From contig CAJXVM010000007.1 in assembly GCA_913061095.1 (NCBI GenBank), positions 124,001-188,000 of the forward strand: a DNA stretch of 64,000 nt, in the 5' to 3' direction. The notes under the pieces were generated by a model. That model worked only from the letters and a program-made list of their open reading frames with translations, was not told the DNA's origin and made no database searches. The stretch is from an uncultured Ignavibacteria bacterium. Lineage in GTDB: Bacteria > Bacteroidota > Ignavibacteria > SZUA-365. This document shows positions 19,000-26,421 of this stretch, piece by piece (the first letter of the stretch is position 1; each line of letters starts with the position of its first letter). The position numbers and the translations under genes are program-made.

Positions 19000-20220
19000 T
19001 CAGATATTCAGGTCGTTCACCTGTCCGATAAACAGAATTGTGTTTGAGTGCCGTTCGTGAATCAGGAAAATGAACGGACGGTTGACACGCATGACCGGCG
19101 GAACAGAGGTCAGTCCCACTTCAACCGATGTCGCGGCCGCTGCCTCGGTACCTTCCTCGTTCACCTCGACAAAGGTCTTGTGCTTGACGCGACTGATGAA
19201 GAGATCTCCGGCGGGATTGATCCCCGTGAAATCCGCGCGTCCGCCTTCGAAGGCAATGCCCATGCCCATCGTGGTGAGGATGTCCTTCAATCCCACTTCG
19301 TATTCGAGCGTGAACCTGGGTAGTTCCAGCGTCATGTCAGTGTCGACCAGTTTCTCGAGCTGACCGTCCCAGTCCTCTGACAGTGTTTCAACGGTCTCGG
19401 CGAGCGAGCGTTCTCCGCGCGGCAGGATCACGGCCATGCTGTAGCGGTCCCAGCCGTACGGCAGGTCGACCATTTCGAGGCGCTCGTCGACGTAATGCCG
19501 CATGTTGCCATCCCGCGTCATCATGGGAACCGTCTGCTTCGCGCCGGAGCGGGCAGTGAAGGTGCCGTCGTGCGTATCCTCCGGATCGAACTGCGCTGTC
19601 CAGCTGCCCTTGAAATACACCGCGTTGATGAGGTAGAGCATCACCTCGGGCGGAATGGGCGGATCAACGATCTCGGGGATGCGGCTCTCTGTCGCATTGC
19701 TCACCCAGTCATTGATGACGTTCACCGACTGCGGATCATTGAAATCGAGGGACTGCACTTCCGCGCCGAAATACTTCACGTTCGTATCGATGAACTCCTG
19801 GAGGATTGGATAGCCTTCCCTTCCCCAGATCGAGTTGGCGATGCGCAGGGTCACCCGCGGATCCGTATCGCGAAGCAGTTCGATGAGTCCCTGAAAGGCC
19901 TCGTTGATCTCCTGTTCGGAAAGGCCCTGCAGTTCCAGCGCATCTTTCATGGCGGCGCGCGTTTCACCGGCAGCGCCGTTCAGCGTCATGCCGAGCGCCA
20001 TCGAGACACTCAGCGGCGAGATGAACACGTTGTTCCCGGGTTCGGCCGTGATGGTCTGCCGGAACAGCGAGAAGGAAAAATCGGTGTTGCTGCGTGCCAC
20101 CGTTTTCTCGGCCTCGGTCAGGGAACGAAGCGGCGTCGGCTGCTCGGGACCGGCGCCGTCGTCGGAACAGGAAGCGAGGACGAATGCGGCGGCAAGAGAG
20201 AGAATGAGCAGATGTTTCAT
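19000..20220 (-). CDS. Lipoprotein serpin (serine protease inhibitor)
   Basis: 406 codons. A lipoprotein signal (LASC, Cys17) anchors it in the envelope. The serpin fold is clear: NVFISPLSVSMALGMTLNGA near the N-terminus, VYFKGSWTAQFDPEDT, and the C-terminal NRPFIFLIHERHSNTILFIGQV. The reactive-centre hinge EEGTEAAAAT keeps the small residues needed for loop insertion, so it should inhibit by the suicide mechanism rather than be a non-inhibitory member. The P1 position falls near GLTS, suggesting a target with small or aliphatic preference. It may guard the envelope against the cell's own or foreign proteases. Confidence 0.93.
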   Translation of the reverse strand: MKHLLILSLAAAFVLASCSDDGAGPEQPTPLRSLTEAEKTVARSNTDFSFSLFRQTITAEPGNNVFISPLSVSMALGMTLNGAAGETRAAMKDALELQGLSEQEINEAFQGLIELLRDTDPRVTLRIANSIWGREGYPILQEFIDTNVKYFGAEVQSLDFNDPQSVNVINDWVSNATESRIPEIVDPPIPPEVMLYLINAVYFKGSWTAQFDPEDTHDGTFTARSGAKQTVPMMTRDGNMRHYVDERLEMVDLPYGWDRYSMAVILPRGERSLAETVETLSEDWDGQLEKLVDTDMTLELPRFTLEYEVGLKDILTTMGMGIAFEGGRADFTGINPAGDLFISRVKHKTFVEVNEEGTEAAAATSVEVGLTSVPPVMRVNRPFIFLIHERHSNTILFIGQVNDLNI

Positions 20221-20259
20221 GATGCCTCCGTGTACTGTTACATCACGCAGTCGGAATGA

Positions 20260-21741
20260 TCAGAATCCGATCGCCACGCCGAATGTGAAATTGAGCTTGC
20301 TCGTGTAATATGCCATATCCTCTACCGAATAGCGAAGGAGTCCGCCTTCGATGCCGACATTGAGCATGGAAAAATTCGACGGGAACATTTCGAGCCCGAT
20401 ACGCACCTTGCCGAGCGGTCCCAGCCGGGTCGCTCCGACGAAACTGCGCATATAGGGATAGACGACGCCGAACATGCCGTACTCGGGCAGGGACAGCTTC
20501 CAGACTGCGCCGAATAGGTCGAGCATGCGGTTTTCGCGCACTTCACGCATCATCATGGTTTCAGGAGGATCAAAGAGCTCCTGCACGGATGCATCCGTGT
20601 ATCGGGTGGCGGCGGGATCATAATCCTGATAGGAGCGGCCAAAACCCTCCCGTCCGTATTCGAAGCCGAACGCGTGATGTTCCGTCACCTTGTAGACAGC
20701 GCTGAGGGCCATGTTTTCGAACACATTGTGTGAACTGTGCGGCTGATCCACTTCGGGAAAAGACTGTCCGTAATACTTCCGCAGCTCGAAGACGAGATTG
20801 GAAAGAATGTTCGCACGGGGTCCGGGACGGAAGAAGTGCCACTCCCCGCTGCCGTCGCCGGGTTCTTTCATGACCGGTTCGATGTCGGCGAGATCCATCA
20901 GCCGCTCCATGGGATTCGCGCCGGTGACCTGTTCACCGGTGAAGGCGGCCGCGCCTCGCGGGTCGGGAAGAGAGAGCACGGCGGCGTAATCGGTTTGTCC
21001 CGGCGGGGAGACGTGCATCTCCGCGGCGGAGATCGCCGAAGCAGTGTTGTCGGTGGATTCGGTCGCAGAGGAGCGTTCGCTCGCCGTGGAAACTGCCGGT
21101 GCCGAGGTCGCGTCCGCATATTTCTGTCCGAGACTGCCGCCGTCTTCGACGCTCTCCTTCTGGCCGGTGCCGGCACGTAATGAGGATGATCCGGCGTCAG
21201 CGATGGCCGATCGCGGAGATGCCTGCGGGTTCGCAATCGCCGGAGCCTGTCCGCGCCCGTTCACTGCTGCCGGTTCACTGCCGGACAGTGGATTCACGGT
21301 CTCCGCAGCATCCCGAACGGACTCCGTTCCGGGCATTCGCGGATCCTGTTTCACGGCACCGGTCTCCGTAATGGTTTCGCTGATACCGAAGATCAGCAGT
21401 GCCGTCACGGCTGCAGAGCCGAGCGCTGTATATATATAGCGGCGCTTTTTGGCGATCTGCGTACGCAGTCCCACAGCCAGCGCGCCGATTTTCTGACGAA
21501 GTCCGCCCGCGGGGACATGTTCAGGAGGAGTAAGACCAAGATCGACGAACAACTGCTGAGACACATGCGACGGCGTTGTTATCGTGGCCACATCCTCCTG
21601 AATCATTGAATGCAGCTTCAGATGCTGCAGAAATTCCCCGCGCAGATCGGGATCGACGGCCATGCGTTCAAAGAGGACATCTTCGAGCGACTCATCGAGG
21701 CCTTCGTCGAAAAATCTGTGAAGTAATTCCGTGTGCTGCAT
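20260..21741 (-). CDS. Membrane-anchored anti-sigma-like protein with C-terminal outer-membrane-barrel-like domain
   Basis: 493 codons. Residues 1-100 are a cytosolic helical domain (VLFERMAVDPDLRGEFLQHL) that resembles the N-terminus of the protein at 25451-26419. A single hydrophobic segment spans about 102-121. A ~190-residue Ser/Ala/Thr-rich linker follows. From about 310 to the end there are alternating aromatic/polar strands (HHAFGFEYGREGF, KVRIGLEMF) ending in VAIGF, a terminal Phe as in outer-membrane barrels. The gene lies 50 nt after an ECF sigma gene on the same strand, so an anti-sigma role is inferred. Having both an inner-membrane helix and an outer-membrane-type C-terminus in one chain is unusual. 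Confidence 0.75.
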   Translation of the reverse strand: MQHTELLHRFFDEGLDESLEDVLFERMAVDPDLRGEFLQHLKLHSMIQEDVATITTPSHVSQQLFVDLGLTPPEHVPAGGLRQKIGALAVGLRTQIAKKRRYIYTALGSAAVTALLIFGISETITETGAVKQDPRMPGTESVRDAAETVNPLSGSEPAAVNGRGQAPAIANPQASPRSAIADAGSSSLRAGTGQKESVEDGGSLGQKYADATSAPAVSTASERSSATESTDNTASAISAAEMHVSPPGQTDYAAVLSLPDPRGAAAFTGEQVTGANPMERLMDLADIEPVMKEPGDGSGEWHFFRPGPRANILSNLVFELRKYYGQSFPEVDQPHSSHNVFENMALSAVYKVTEHHAFGFEYGREGFGRSYQDYDPAATRYTDASVQELFDPPETMMMREVRENRMLDLFGAVWKLSLPEYGMFGVVYPYMRSFVGATRLGPLGKVRIGLEMFPSNFSMLNVGIEGGLLRYSVEDMAYYTSKLNFTFGVAIGF

Positions 21742-21791
21742 GATTTGAAAATTCTATGCTGTATGTATTTCGTTGCTGCCGGGAAACATAT

Positions 21792-22355
21792 CTATCGAAT
21801 AAGATCACTGATGTATGGTTGCAGAATATCTTTCACCTGGTCTTTCGCGCGCATGACACGCACCTTCAGCGAGGAGACCGAGTCACCGGTAATTTCCGCG
21901 ATCTGTTTGTATGACAACCCCTGGTAGAATCGAAGGATGAACGCCTCCCGGTAGGGCACATCAAGAAGCTCGAGAGCGGAGCTGATCATGTTGAGTAATT
22001 CCTCACGCTCATACATCGGCGCCCGGTCGGCAATCTGCTCATCCTCGAATGGCGTCCAGTAAATCCTGTTCCTCCGTGTGTTCAGAAACGTATTCCGCGC
22101 GCTGGTCAGCAGATAGGCGAGGATATTGCTGACATGCTCATCCTCCTTCTGCGACTGGCGGTAGAATTTCGTGAACGTCTCCTGGAATATGTCATTCGCA
22201 TCGTCCGGACTGCCTGTCAGGCGAAGGCAGAACATATAGACCTTTCTCTCGTATCGCGAAAACAGTTCGCGAAACGCGGCATCCTTTTCCTTGCCACTGC
22301 GCTTGAAGGCGTTGAAAAGCTGCTCGTCTGTATATCTGCTGTAATCCTCGGGCAT
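21792..22355 (-). CDS. RNA polymerase sigma factor, ECF subfamily (locus 1)
   Basis: 187 codons. Sigma region 2 contains FRELFSRYERKVYMFCLRLTGSPDDANDIFQETF, listed here by its ends only at residues about 27-62. Region 4 (about 120-180) has the helix-turn-helix LPYREAFILRFYQ-type segment with LSYKQIAEITGDS and SSLKVRVMRAK. It directs core polymerase to stress or envelope promoters. The barrel-bearing anti-sigma-like gene follows in the same operon. A good ECF-type promoter (TGGAAC, 16 nt, CGTA) sits just upstream, suggesting that the factor transcribes its own operon. Confidence 0.95.
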   Translation of the reverse strand: MPEDYSRYTDEQLFNAFKRSGKEKDAAFRELFSRYERKVYMFCLRLTGSPDDANDIFQETFTKFYRQSQKEDEHVSNILAYLLTSARNTFLNTRRNRIYWTPFEDEQIADRAPMYEREELLNMISSALELLDVPYREAFILRFYQGLSYKQIAEITGDSVSSLKVRVMRAKDQVKDILQPYISDLIR

Positions 22356-22368
22356 ACGCGCCGGAGTG

Positions 22369-22394
22369 TACGAAAAATAGCCGCCGTTGTTCCA
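22369..22394 (-). promoter_or_regulatory. ECF-type promoter upstream of the locus-1 sigma gene
   Basis: On the minus strand TGGAAC (22394-22389) and CGTA (22372-22369) are separated by exactly 16 nt, one base from the TGAAAC-N16-CGTA pattern of sigma-W-type promoters. Transcription would start only 5-9 nt before the ATG at 22355, so the mRNA would have a very short leader. Autoregulation is inferred. Confidence 0.5.
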
Positions 22395-22435
22395 GCGGAT
22401 TCTGCATATGTTAAGACACCGGAGTGACGATGGGG

Positions 22436-23044
22436 TTACAAGGCCAAGCCCACTCCATCAAAAAAGCGGTTCAGGGAGGATGGATCAAGGACAATCGTCA
22501 GCACCAGGCCCGACAGCGCGCCATAGAGATGGACATCATGTCCGACATTCCCCCAGTTTTTTCGCGCTCCGAGAATGCTGACGACGATGAAAATGACCGC
22601 GAACAGAGGCCATGGAAGCGGAATCGGAAGGAACAGGAGCATGATCTTGGCCGTCGGGAAATACAGCATGCCGGAGAAGAACAGGGCCGAGACCGCTCCC
22701 GATGCCCCGAGAGCACGGTATTCCGCGTCATTTCGATGCCGAAAGAGCGGAGGGACCGCAGCAAGGATCATGGAACCAAGATATATGACCAGGAAGCGCG
22801 CCGTACCCGCAACTGCTTCGACGTACATCGAAACAGAATACAGGGCTATCAGATTGAAGAGAAGATGCATCAGGTCGGCATGGATGAAGCCGTATGTCAG
22901 AATGCGCTCATACTGATTTCCACGGAATACCTTCCACGGAAACAACAGAAATCGATCAGCAACCGCATTCTTTCGGAATGCCAGCGCGCTCGCTCCGATG
23001 GTAAGAATCAGGATTCCCAGGGATGCCGGGGCGTGCGTGATCAT
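22436..23044 (-). CDS. Rhomboid-family intramembrane serine protease
   Basis: 202 codons from the ATG at 23044; the frame is open further up but overlaps the redoxin gene. Six hydrophobic segments are seen. Catalytic features are complete: HLLFN (His60, Asn64), the GASGA loop with nucleophile Ser115, and the HLYG histidine (His172) in the last helix. The protein cleaves transmembrane helices within the inner membrane. It is the last gene of a four-gene minus-strand operon (DUF192, HMA lipoprotein, redoxin, rhomboid), 19 nt after the redoxin stop. It lacks an extra N-terminal or C-terminal domain. Confidence 0.9.
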   Translation of the reverse strand: MITHAPASLGILILTIGASALAFRKNAVADRFLLFPWKVFRGNQYERILTYGFIHADLMHLLFNLIALYSVSMYVEAVAGTARFLVIYLGSMILAAVPPLFRHRNDAEYRALGASGAVSALFFSGMLYFPTAKIMLLFLPIPLPWPLFAVIFIVVSILGARKNWGNVGHDVHLYGALSGLVLTIVLDPSSLNRFFDGVGLAL

Positions 23045-23063
23045 GAACTGCAGCTGCGAGGAG

Positions 23064-23738
23064 TCATTCACGCAATGAATTCCCTGCGATGGATTCGGCA
23101 CGCGTGATCGCGCATCCAAGTGACATTTTTTCGCGGTGACGGAGCGCGCGGCCGGAGAGCAGCGTATCCAGAGCCAGGCGGAGAGATTCCTCCTCCACGA
23201 AAAACCCGCTCTTGTCATCATCGATGCGTCCGTGATACTGCAGCGTCCATGCGCGATCGAACACAAATACTTCCGGCGTGACCGTCGCCTGCATCAAGTC
23301 GGCTGCGGCGGTCAGATCGTCGCGATAGACCGGCAGAGGATACTCCTCCCGCTGAATATACTGCGTCATGCCATCCATGGTCTCATCACTGTTGGAATGA
23401 ACAGCGATGAAGCGCACGCCGCGCGGTGCGAAATGCTGGCGGAGTTCCCGGAGGCGGTCGACGTATCCGTCAGAGCAGGGACAGCGATAGGAACAGAAAA
23501 TGACCGTGGTTAATGCGTCGCCGGCGAGGTCGTGCAGCATGACCGGGCGACGATCCATGCTGGTCAGCGCCACGTTCCCGAGCGTATCGCCGAAAAGCGG
23601 AGAAATCTCGGACGCCGCGTCATCTTCGCAGACCAGCGGGGATTCCGGAATCTCCGCATCCTCATTGCCGCCGACCGTCAGCGCAACGACCGCGAGTGCC
23701 ACCATGGCGAGGCCGAACAGCGCAATACGGGGAGCCAT
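23064..23738 (-). CDS. Membrane-anchored redoxin (thioredoxin-fold, peroxiredoxin/SCO-like)
   Basis: 224 codons from the ATG at 23738 (AGGA just upstream); a GTG at 23756 that overlaps the preceding stop (GTGA) is an alternative. An N-terminal hydrophobic anchor (about 4-24) puts the domain in the periplasm. The thioredoxin fold has TVIFCSYRCPCSDGYVDRL with cysteines in a CxxxCxC pattern instead of plain CxxC, and the cis-Pro loop TVTPEVFVFD. This resembles redoxins of the AhpC/TSA superfamily. Beside an exported HMA protein, a role in envelope thiol or copper chemistry is plausible but inferred. Confidence 0.85.
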   Translation of the reverse strand: MAPRIALFGLAMVALAVVALTVGGNEDAEIPESPLVCEDDAASEISPLFGDTLGNVALTSMDRRPVMLHDLAGDALTTVIFCSYRCPCSDGYVDRLRELRQHFAPRGVRFIAVHSNSDETMDGMTQYIQREEYPLPVYRDDLTAAADLMQATVTPEVFVFDRAWTLQYHGRIDDDKSGFFVEEESLRLALDTLLSGRALRHREKMSLGCAITRAESIAGNSLRE

Positions 23739-23752
23739 GTTTCCTCGCCAGG

Positions 23753-24058
23753 TCACTGCATTTCCTCCGCCGCCGGCGCGGACGCATATCCGAGACGTTC
23801 AATCATGTTTTCAAGTGCCTGGCGGCTGGTCAGGCTCGTGTCAACCCGAACATAGACATCCTTGCTGTCGAGATCGGCGGCGACGGAATCCACGCCGTTC
23901 ATTTTGGCGAGTGTTTCCTGAACGGTGTTCACGCAGCCCTCGCAGTGCATCCCCGGAGCGGAGACCTGAATCTCCGCGACCGGTGAAGGCTGCTCTTCAG
24001 AGCACGCCGAGGCCAGCATGATACCGCCGGCACACAGAATGGCGGTGAGAATACGCAT
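23753..24058 (-). CDS. Exported heavy-metal-associated (HMA) domain lipoprotein
   Basis: 101 codons. A lipoprotein-type signal ends at ASAC (Cys19). The mature part is one HMA domain: VSAPGMHCEGCVNTVQETL with the metal-binding MxCxxC, followed by the betas and LEEMIERLGY-like end of the fold. Usual HMA proteins are cytosolic chaperones or parts of P-type ATPases; this one is sent to the envelope. It probably binds Cu(I) or a similar soft metal. It lies 3 nt after the DUF192 gene and overlaps or nearly touches the redoxin gene. Confidence 0.9.
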   Translation of the reverse strand: MRILTAILCAGGIMLASACSEEQPSPVAEIQVSAPGMHCEGCVNTVQETLAKMNGVDSVAADLDSKDVYVRVDTSLTSRQALENMIERLGYASAPAAEEMQ

Positions 24059-24061
24059 GGC

Positions 24062-24649
24062 TTACATCCTTACCCAGTGTACGTTGAGTCCCTCCCGAAT
24101 GCCGTGGCGGTCGCAGAAACCGGCATTGACCTCGATCACATATCTGGCCGGGGCAGTGGAAGGGATGGATTCCTCTGAATACGGGACCGTATTGCGCTGA
24201 ATGGTCACGATCGTACCGGCCTCGTTCACGAAGAGAATATCGAGCGGAAGCGGAGTATTGGCCATCCAGAAGGAGCGAAACTGCTGGTCAGGGAAAATAA
24301 ACAGCATGCCCTCTTCTTCGGCCATACGGTCCCTTCCCATCAGTCCCTGCGTCCGCGCCTCCTCCGTCTCGGCGATTTCCACGTTCACGGAAACGAGATT
24401 GCTTCCGTTTTCATCGCGGAATGTCAGCGCGGCATCATCGCGGAACAGGCTTTTTGGAGCAGTCTGTTCCCCGGCCTGTTCAGCGAGGGTGCGGACGGCT
24501 TCCGGGTCGCGATTATCGATCACATACCCCGAGATCAGGTAAAACCCCGCGGCCAGCACCAGAATGGTCCCGCCGATAATTACGAGAGGAGAGGGGATCC
24601 GACGTTTGTTTTTCTGCGCAGTGTGTTTCTGCTTGCTCATTGCAGTCAT
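24062..24649 (-). CDS. DUF192 family protein with N-terminal membrane anchor
   Basis: 195 codons; an ATG at 24640 is an equally possible start. A transmembrane segment at about 21-43 anchors a periplasmic DUF192 domain recognised by ETEEARTQGLMGRDRM, GMLFIFP, FWMANTPLPLDILFV and YVIEVNAGF. The function of DUF192 is not established. It heads the operon that continues with the HMA lipoprotein, redoxin and rhomboid. The 296-nt gap upstream (24650-24945) is divergent from the second ECF sigma gene and should hold both promoters; I could not identify a convincing one. Confidence 0.92.
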   Translation of the reverse strand: MTAMSKQKHTAQKNKRRIPSPLVIIGGTILVLAAGFYLISGYVIDNRDPEAVRTLAEQAGEQTAPKSLFRDDAALTFRDENGSNLVSVNVEIAETEEARTQGLMGRDRMAEEEGMLFIFPDQQFRSFWMANTPLPLDILFVNEAGTIVTIQRNTVPYSEESIPSTAPARYVIEVNAGFCDRHGIREGLNVHWVRM

Positions 24650-24945
24650 CCATCATGGCTGAATTACCCAACACACAATATACGGGAGAAACCCGCTGGA
24701 TGCATGTGGCCATGTTCCAAACATCAGCGGGATGTGAAACGCTCCCGCCGGAAGGGAAAATCGGGGTGACCGGCGAGGAAGATTCACCGTATCCTGTTAT
24801 TTTAAGGATGCTTTCAAAATAGCAATTCATGATTTCATGTAACTTTCGGTGCTGCCGCACTGTCATTACTCCGCAGCCGGCATCCGCGACGGAGACCTGC
24901 TGTGGAAGTGAGTCACGAGGATGCTGCAGGCGATTCGGATAGCAG

Positions 24946-25464
24946 ATGACTGAACGCGAACGGCGAGAGCGTTTCAACGAGCTGTACACGCTGTATGACC
25001 GGCGCGTGTTTGCCTATTGCGTCTATGTCACCAGTGATCGCGACATCGCGCATGATGTCTATCAGGAGGTGTTCGTCAAAGCGTTTCAGGCGATGCACAC
25101 GCTGAAGGATCCTGAGAAGCAGGCGCACTGGCTGTTCCGTATCGCCCGCAACGAGTGCCTCAATGCAATGAAGGCGCGGCAGCGCAGTGAGAAGCGCAGC
25201 GTCGATATCGATCACGTGTACGACCAACTGCAGCATGAAATCCTCCCTGAACAGCATGATGAAATCGCGCACCTCCGCAGAGCCATCGCGCAGCTGCCGC
25301 AGGATTACCGCGAAGCCCTGCTGCTCGCGGAGTTCGAGGGATTTTCGCTCAAGGAAATCGCGAACATGACGGGGGCATCGCTGTCGAACGTTAAGGTCCG
25401 GATTCACCGGGCAAAACTGAAATTGCATGCAATTCTGGAACCGATACTGAATGACTATGAATGA
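24946..25464 (+). CDS. RNA polymerase sigma factor, ECF subfamily (locus 2)
   Basis: 172 codons. Region 2 (about 8-75) has YDRRVFAYCVYVTSDRDIA and the DVYQEVFVKAFQ core-binding helix. Region 4 (about 105-165) has LPQDYREALLLAEFEG, FSLKEIANMTGAS and SNVKVRIHRAK. The stop overlaps the start of the anti-sigma-like gene by 14 nt, so the two are translationally coupled, the usual arrangement for a sigma factor and its regulator. Confidence 0.95.
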   Translation: MTERERRERFNELYTLYDRRVFAYCVYVTSDRDIAHDVYQEVFVKAFQAMHTLKDPEKQAHWLFRIARNECLNAMKARQRSEKRSVDIDHVYDQLQHEILPEQHDEIAHLRRAIAQLPQDYREALLLAEFEGFSLKEIANMTGASLSNVKVRIHRAKLKLHAILEPILNDYE

Positions 25465-26419
25465 GCGCATCCAGGAACTGATCACCGTCTACCTGCACCG
25501 GGGAAGCACTCCCGCACAGGAGCGGGAGCTGTTCGAGGCCTGTAAAAACGATCCCGAGGTCGCCGAACATCTCCGCCAGCATCTGATCCTCTCTCTGAAG
25601 CTTCGTCGTCTGCGCGATGATATCACGGTGGAGGACACGCTGCACGCCGCCGTTTCGCGGCGCATTTCCCGCCTCGCGGAAAAAGACGCGGCCGTGCCAT
25701 CTGCCGTGGAAGCACCGAGGGCAACAGGGACCGCACACGCTACCGGGATCGCCAACGCTGCCGGGATCGCCGACGCTGCCGCGCCACCGCGCCGCTACGG
25801 TCTTCGTCACGTTTTCGGCAGCGCCGTCGCCACTGCGGCCGCCGCCCTGCTGCTCTTCCTGTTCCTTCCCGATGGAGGCAACACCCCGCCGGCCCAGCGC
25901 GCTGAAATGCGGCCAGCGGCCGACACGGTGCTCGTTGTGCAGCGGGATACCGTGCTGCAGGTGCGGGAAGTCGAGCGTCCAGTGTATATTGTCAGGACGG
26001 AGCGGGTCAATGAAAGCGATCAGACGGCAGGCGATGGCGGGTACGCCGCATCAGCGGACAATGCCGCAGGCGCTGATGCCGCCGGACAGACGGGAACACC
26101 TCCGGCTGATCAGCCTTCCGAACTGATTGACGCACCACTGCCGCAGAGCACCGCTCCGGATACACCAGCACTGACTGATCGCAGCCGACACGACTCTGCC
26201 GGCGATGACGTCGAAGGCGTGTATCCTTCGGAGACGGATCAGACCGAGCAGCATTCCGCGGCAGCAACAACTGACCGTTCGCAGCTGTATGCGGATGCCG
26301 GTGATCCGACACAGCAGGCACGCGCCGAAAAGGCCCGGAATTATCTCGAACAGTACAATGCCATGCTCGTATCCGTCGAATCCGTTCAGCTTACTCGTGA
26401 GGACCGCGTCACGTACTGA
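25451..26419 (+). CDS. Membrane-anchored anti-sigma-like protein (locus 2)
   Basis: 322 codons; the ATG at 25457 is an alternative start. Residues 1-80 form a helical cytosolic domain (LFEACKNDPEVAEHLRQHL) matching the N-terminus of the locus-1 protein at 20260-21741. An Ala-rich stretch with an 18-bp tandem repeat comes next. One transmembrane helix lies at about 120-139, and a ~180-residue periplasmic low-complexity tail follows (Ala, Asp, Gln, Thr rich). It overlaps the sigma gene by 14 nt and is followed 2 nt later by the barrel protein. An anti-sigma role is inferred from context; no zinc-binding HxxxCxxC motif is present. Confidence 0.8.
   Translation: MTMNERIQELITVYLHRGSTPAQERELFEACKNDPEVAEHLRQHLILSLKLRRLRDDITVEDTLHAAVSRRISRLAEKDAAVPSAVEAPRATGTAHATGIANAAGIADAAAPPRRYGLRHVFGSAVATAAAALLLFLFLPDGGNTPPAQRAEMRPAADTVLVVQRDTVLQVREVERPVYIVRTERVNESDQTAGDGGYAASADNAAGADAAGQTGTPPADQPSELIDAPLPQSTAPDTPALTDRSRHDSAGDDVEGVYPSETDQTEQHSAAATTDRSQLYADAGDPTQQARAEKARNYLEQYNAMLVSVESVQLTREDRVTY
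25721..25774 (+). repeat. Three 18-bp tandem repeats inside the locus-2 anti-sigma-like gene
   Basis: Three imperfect 18-bp units start at 25721, 25739 and 25757 and encode ATGTAH, ATGIAN and AAGIAD. They lie between the cytosolic domain and the transmembrane helix, so copy-number change would alter linker length without a frameshift. Confidence 0.75.
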
Positions 26420-26421
26420 TC

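Noticed and set aside
24640-24822. 60-codon plus-strand frame before ECF locus 2
   Set aside because: No Shine-Dalgarno, no signal or membrane pattern, and it overlaps the divergent DUF192 start; treated as a non-coding promoter region.
25721-25774. Possible CRISPR or minisatellite
   Set aside because: Only three imperfect contiguous 18-bp units, in frame inside a gene and without spacers.
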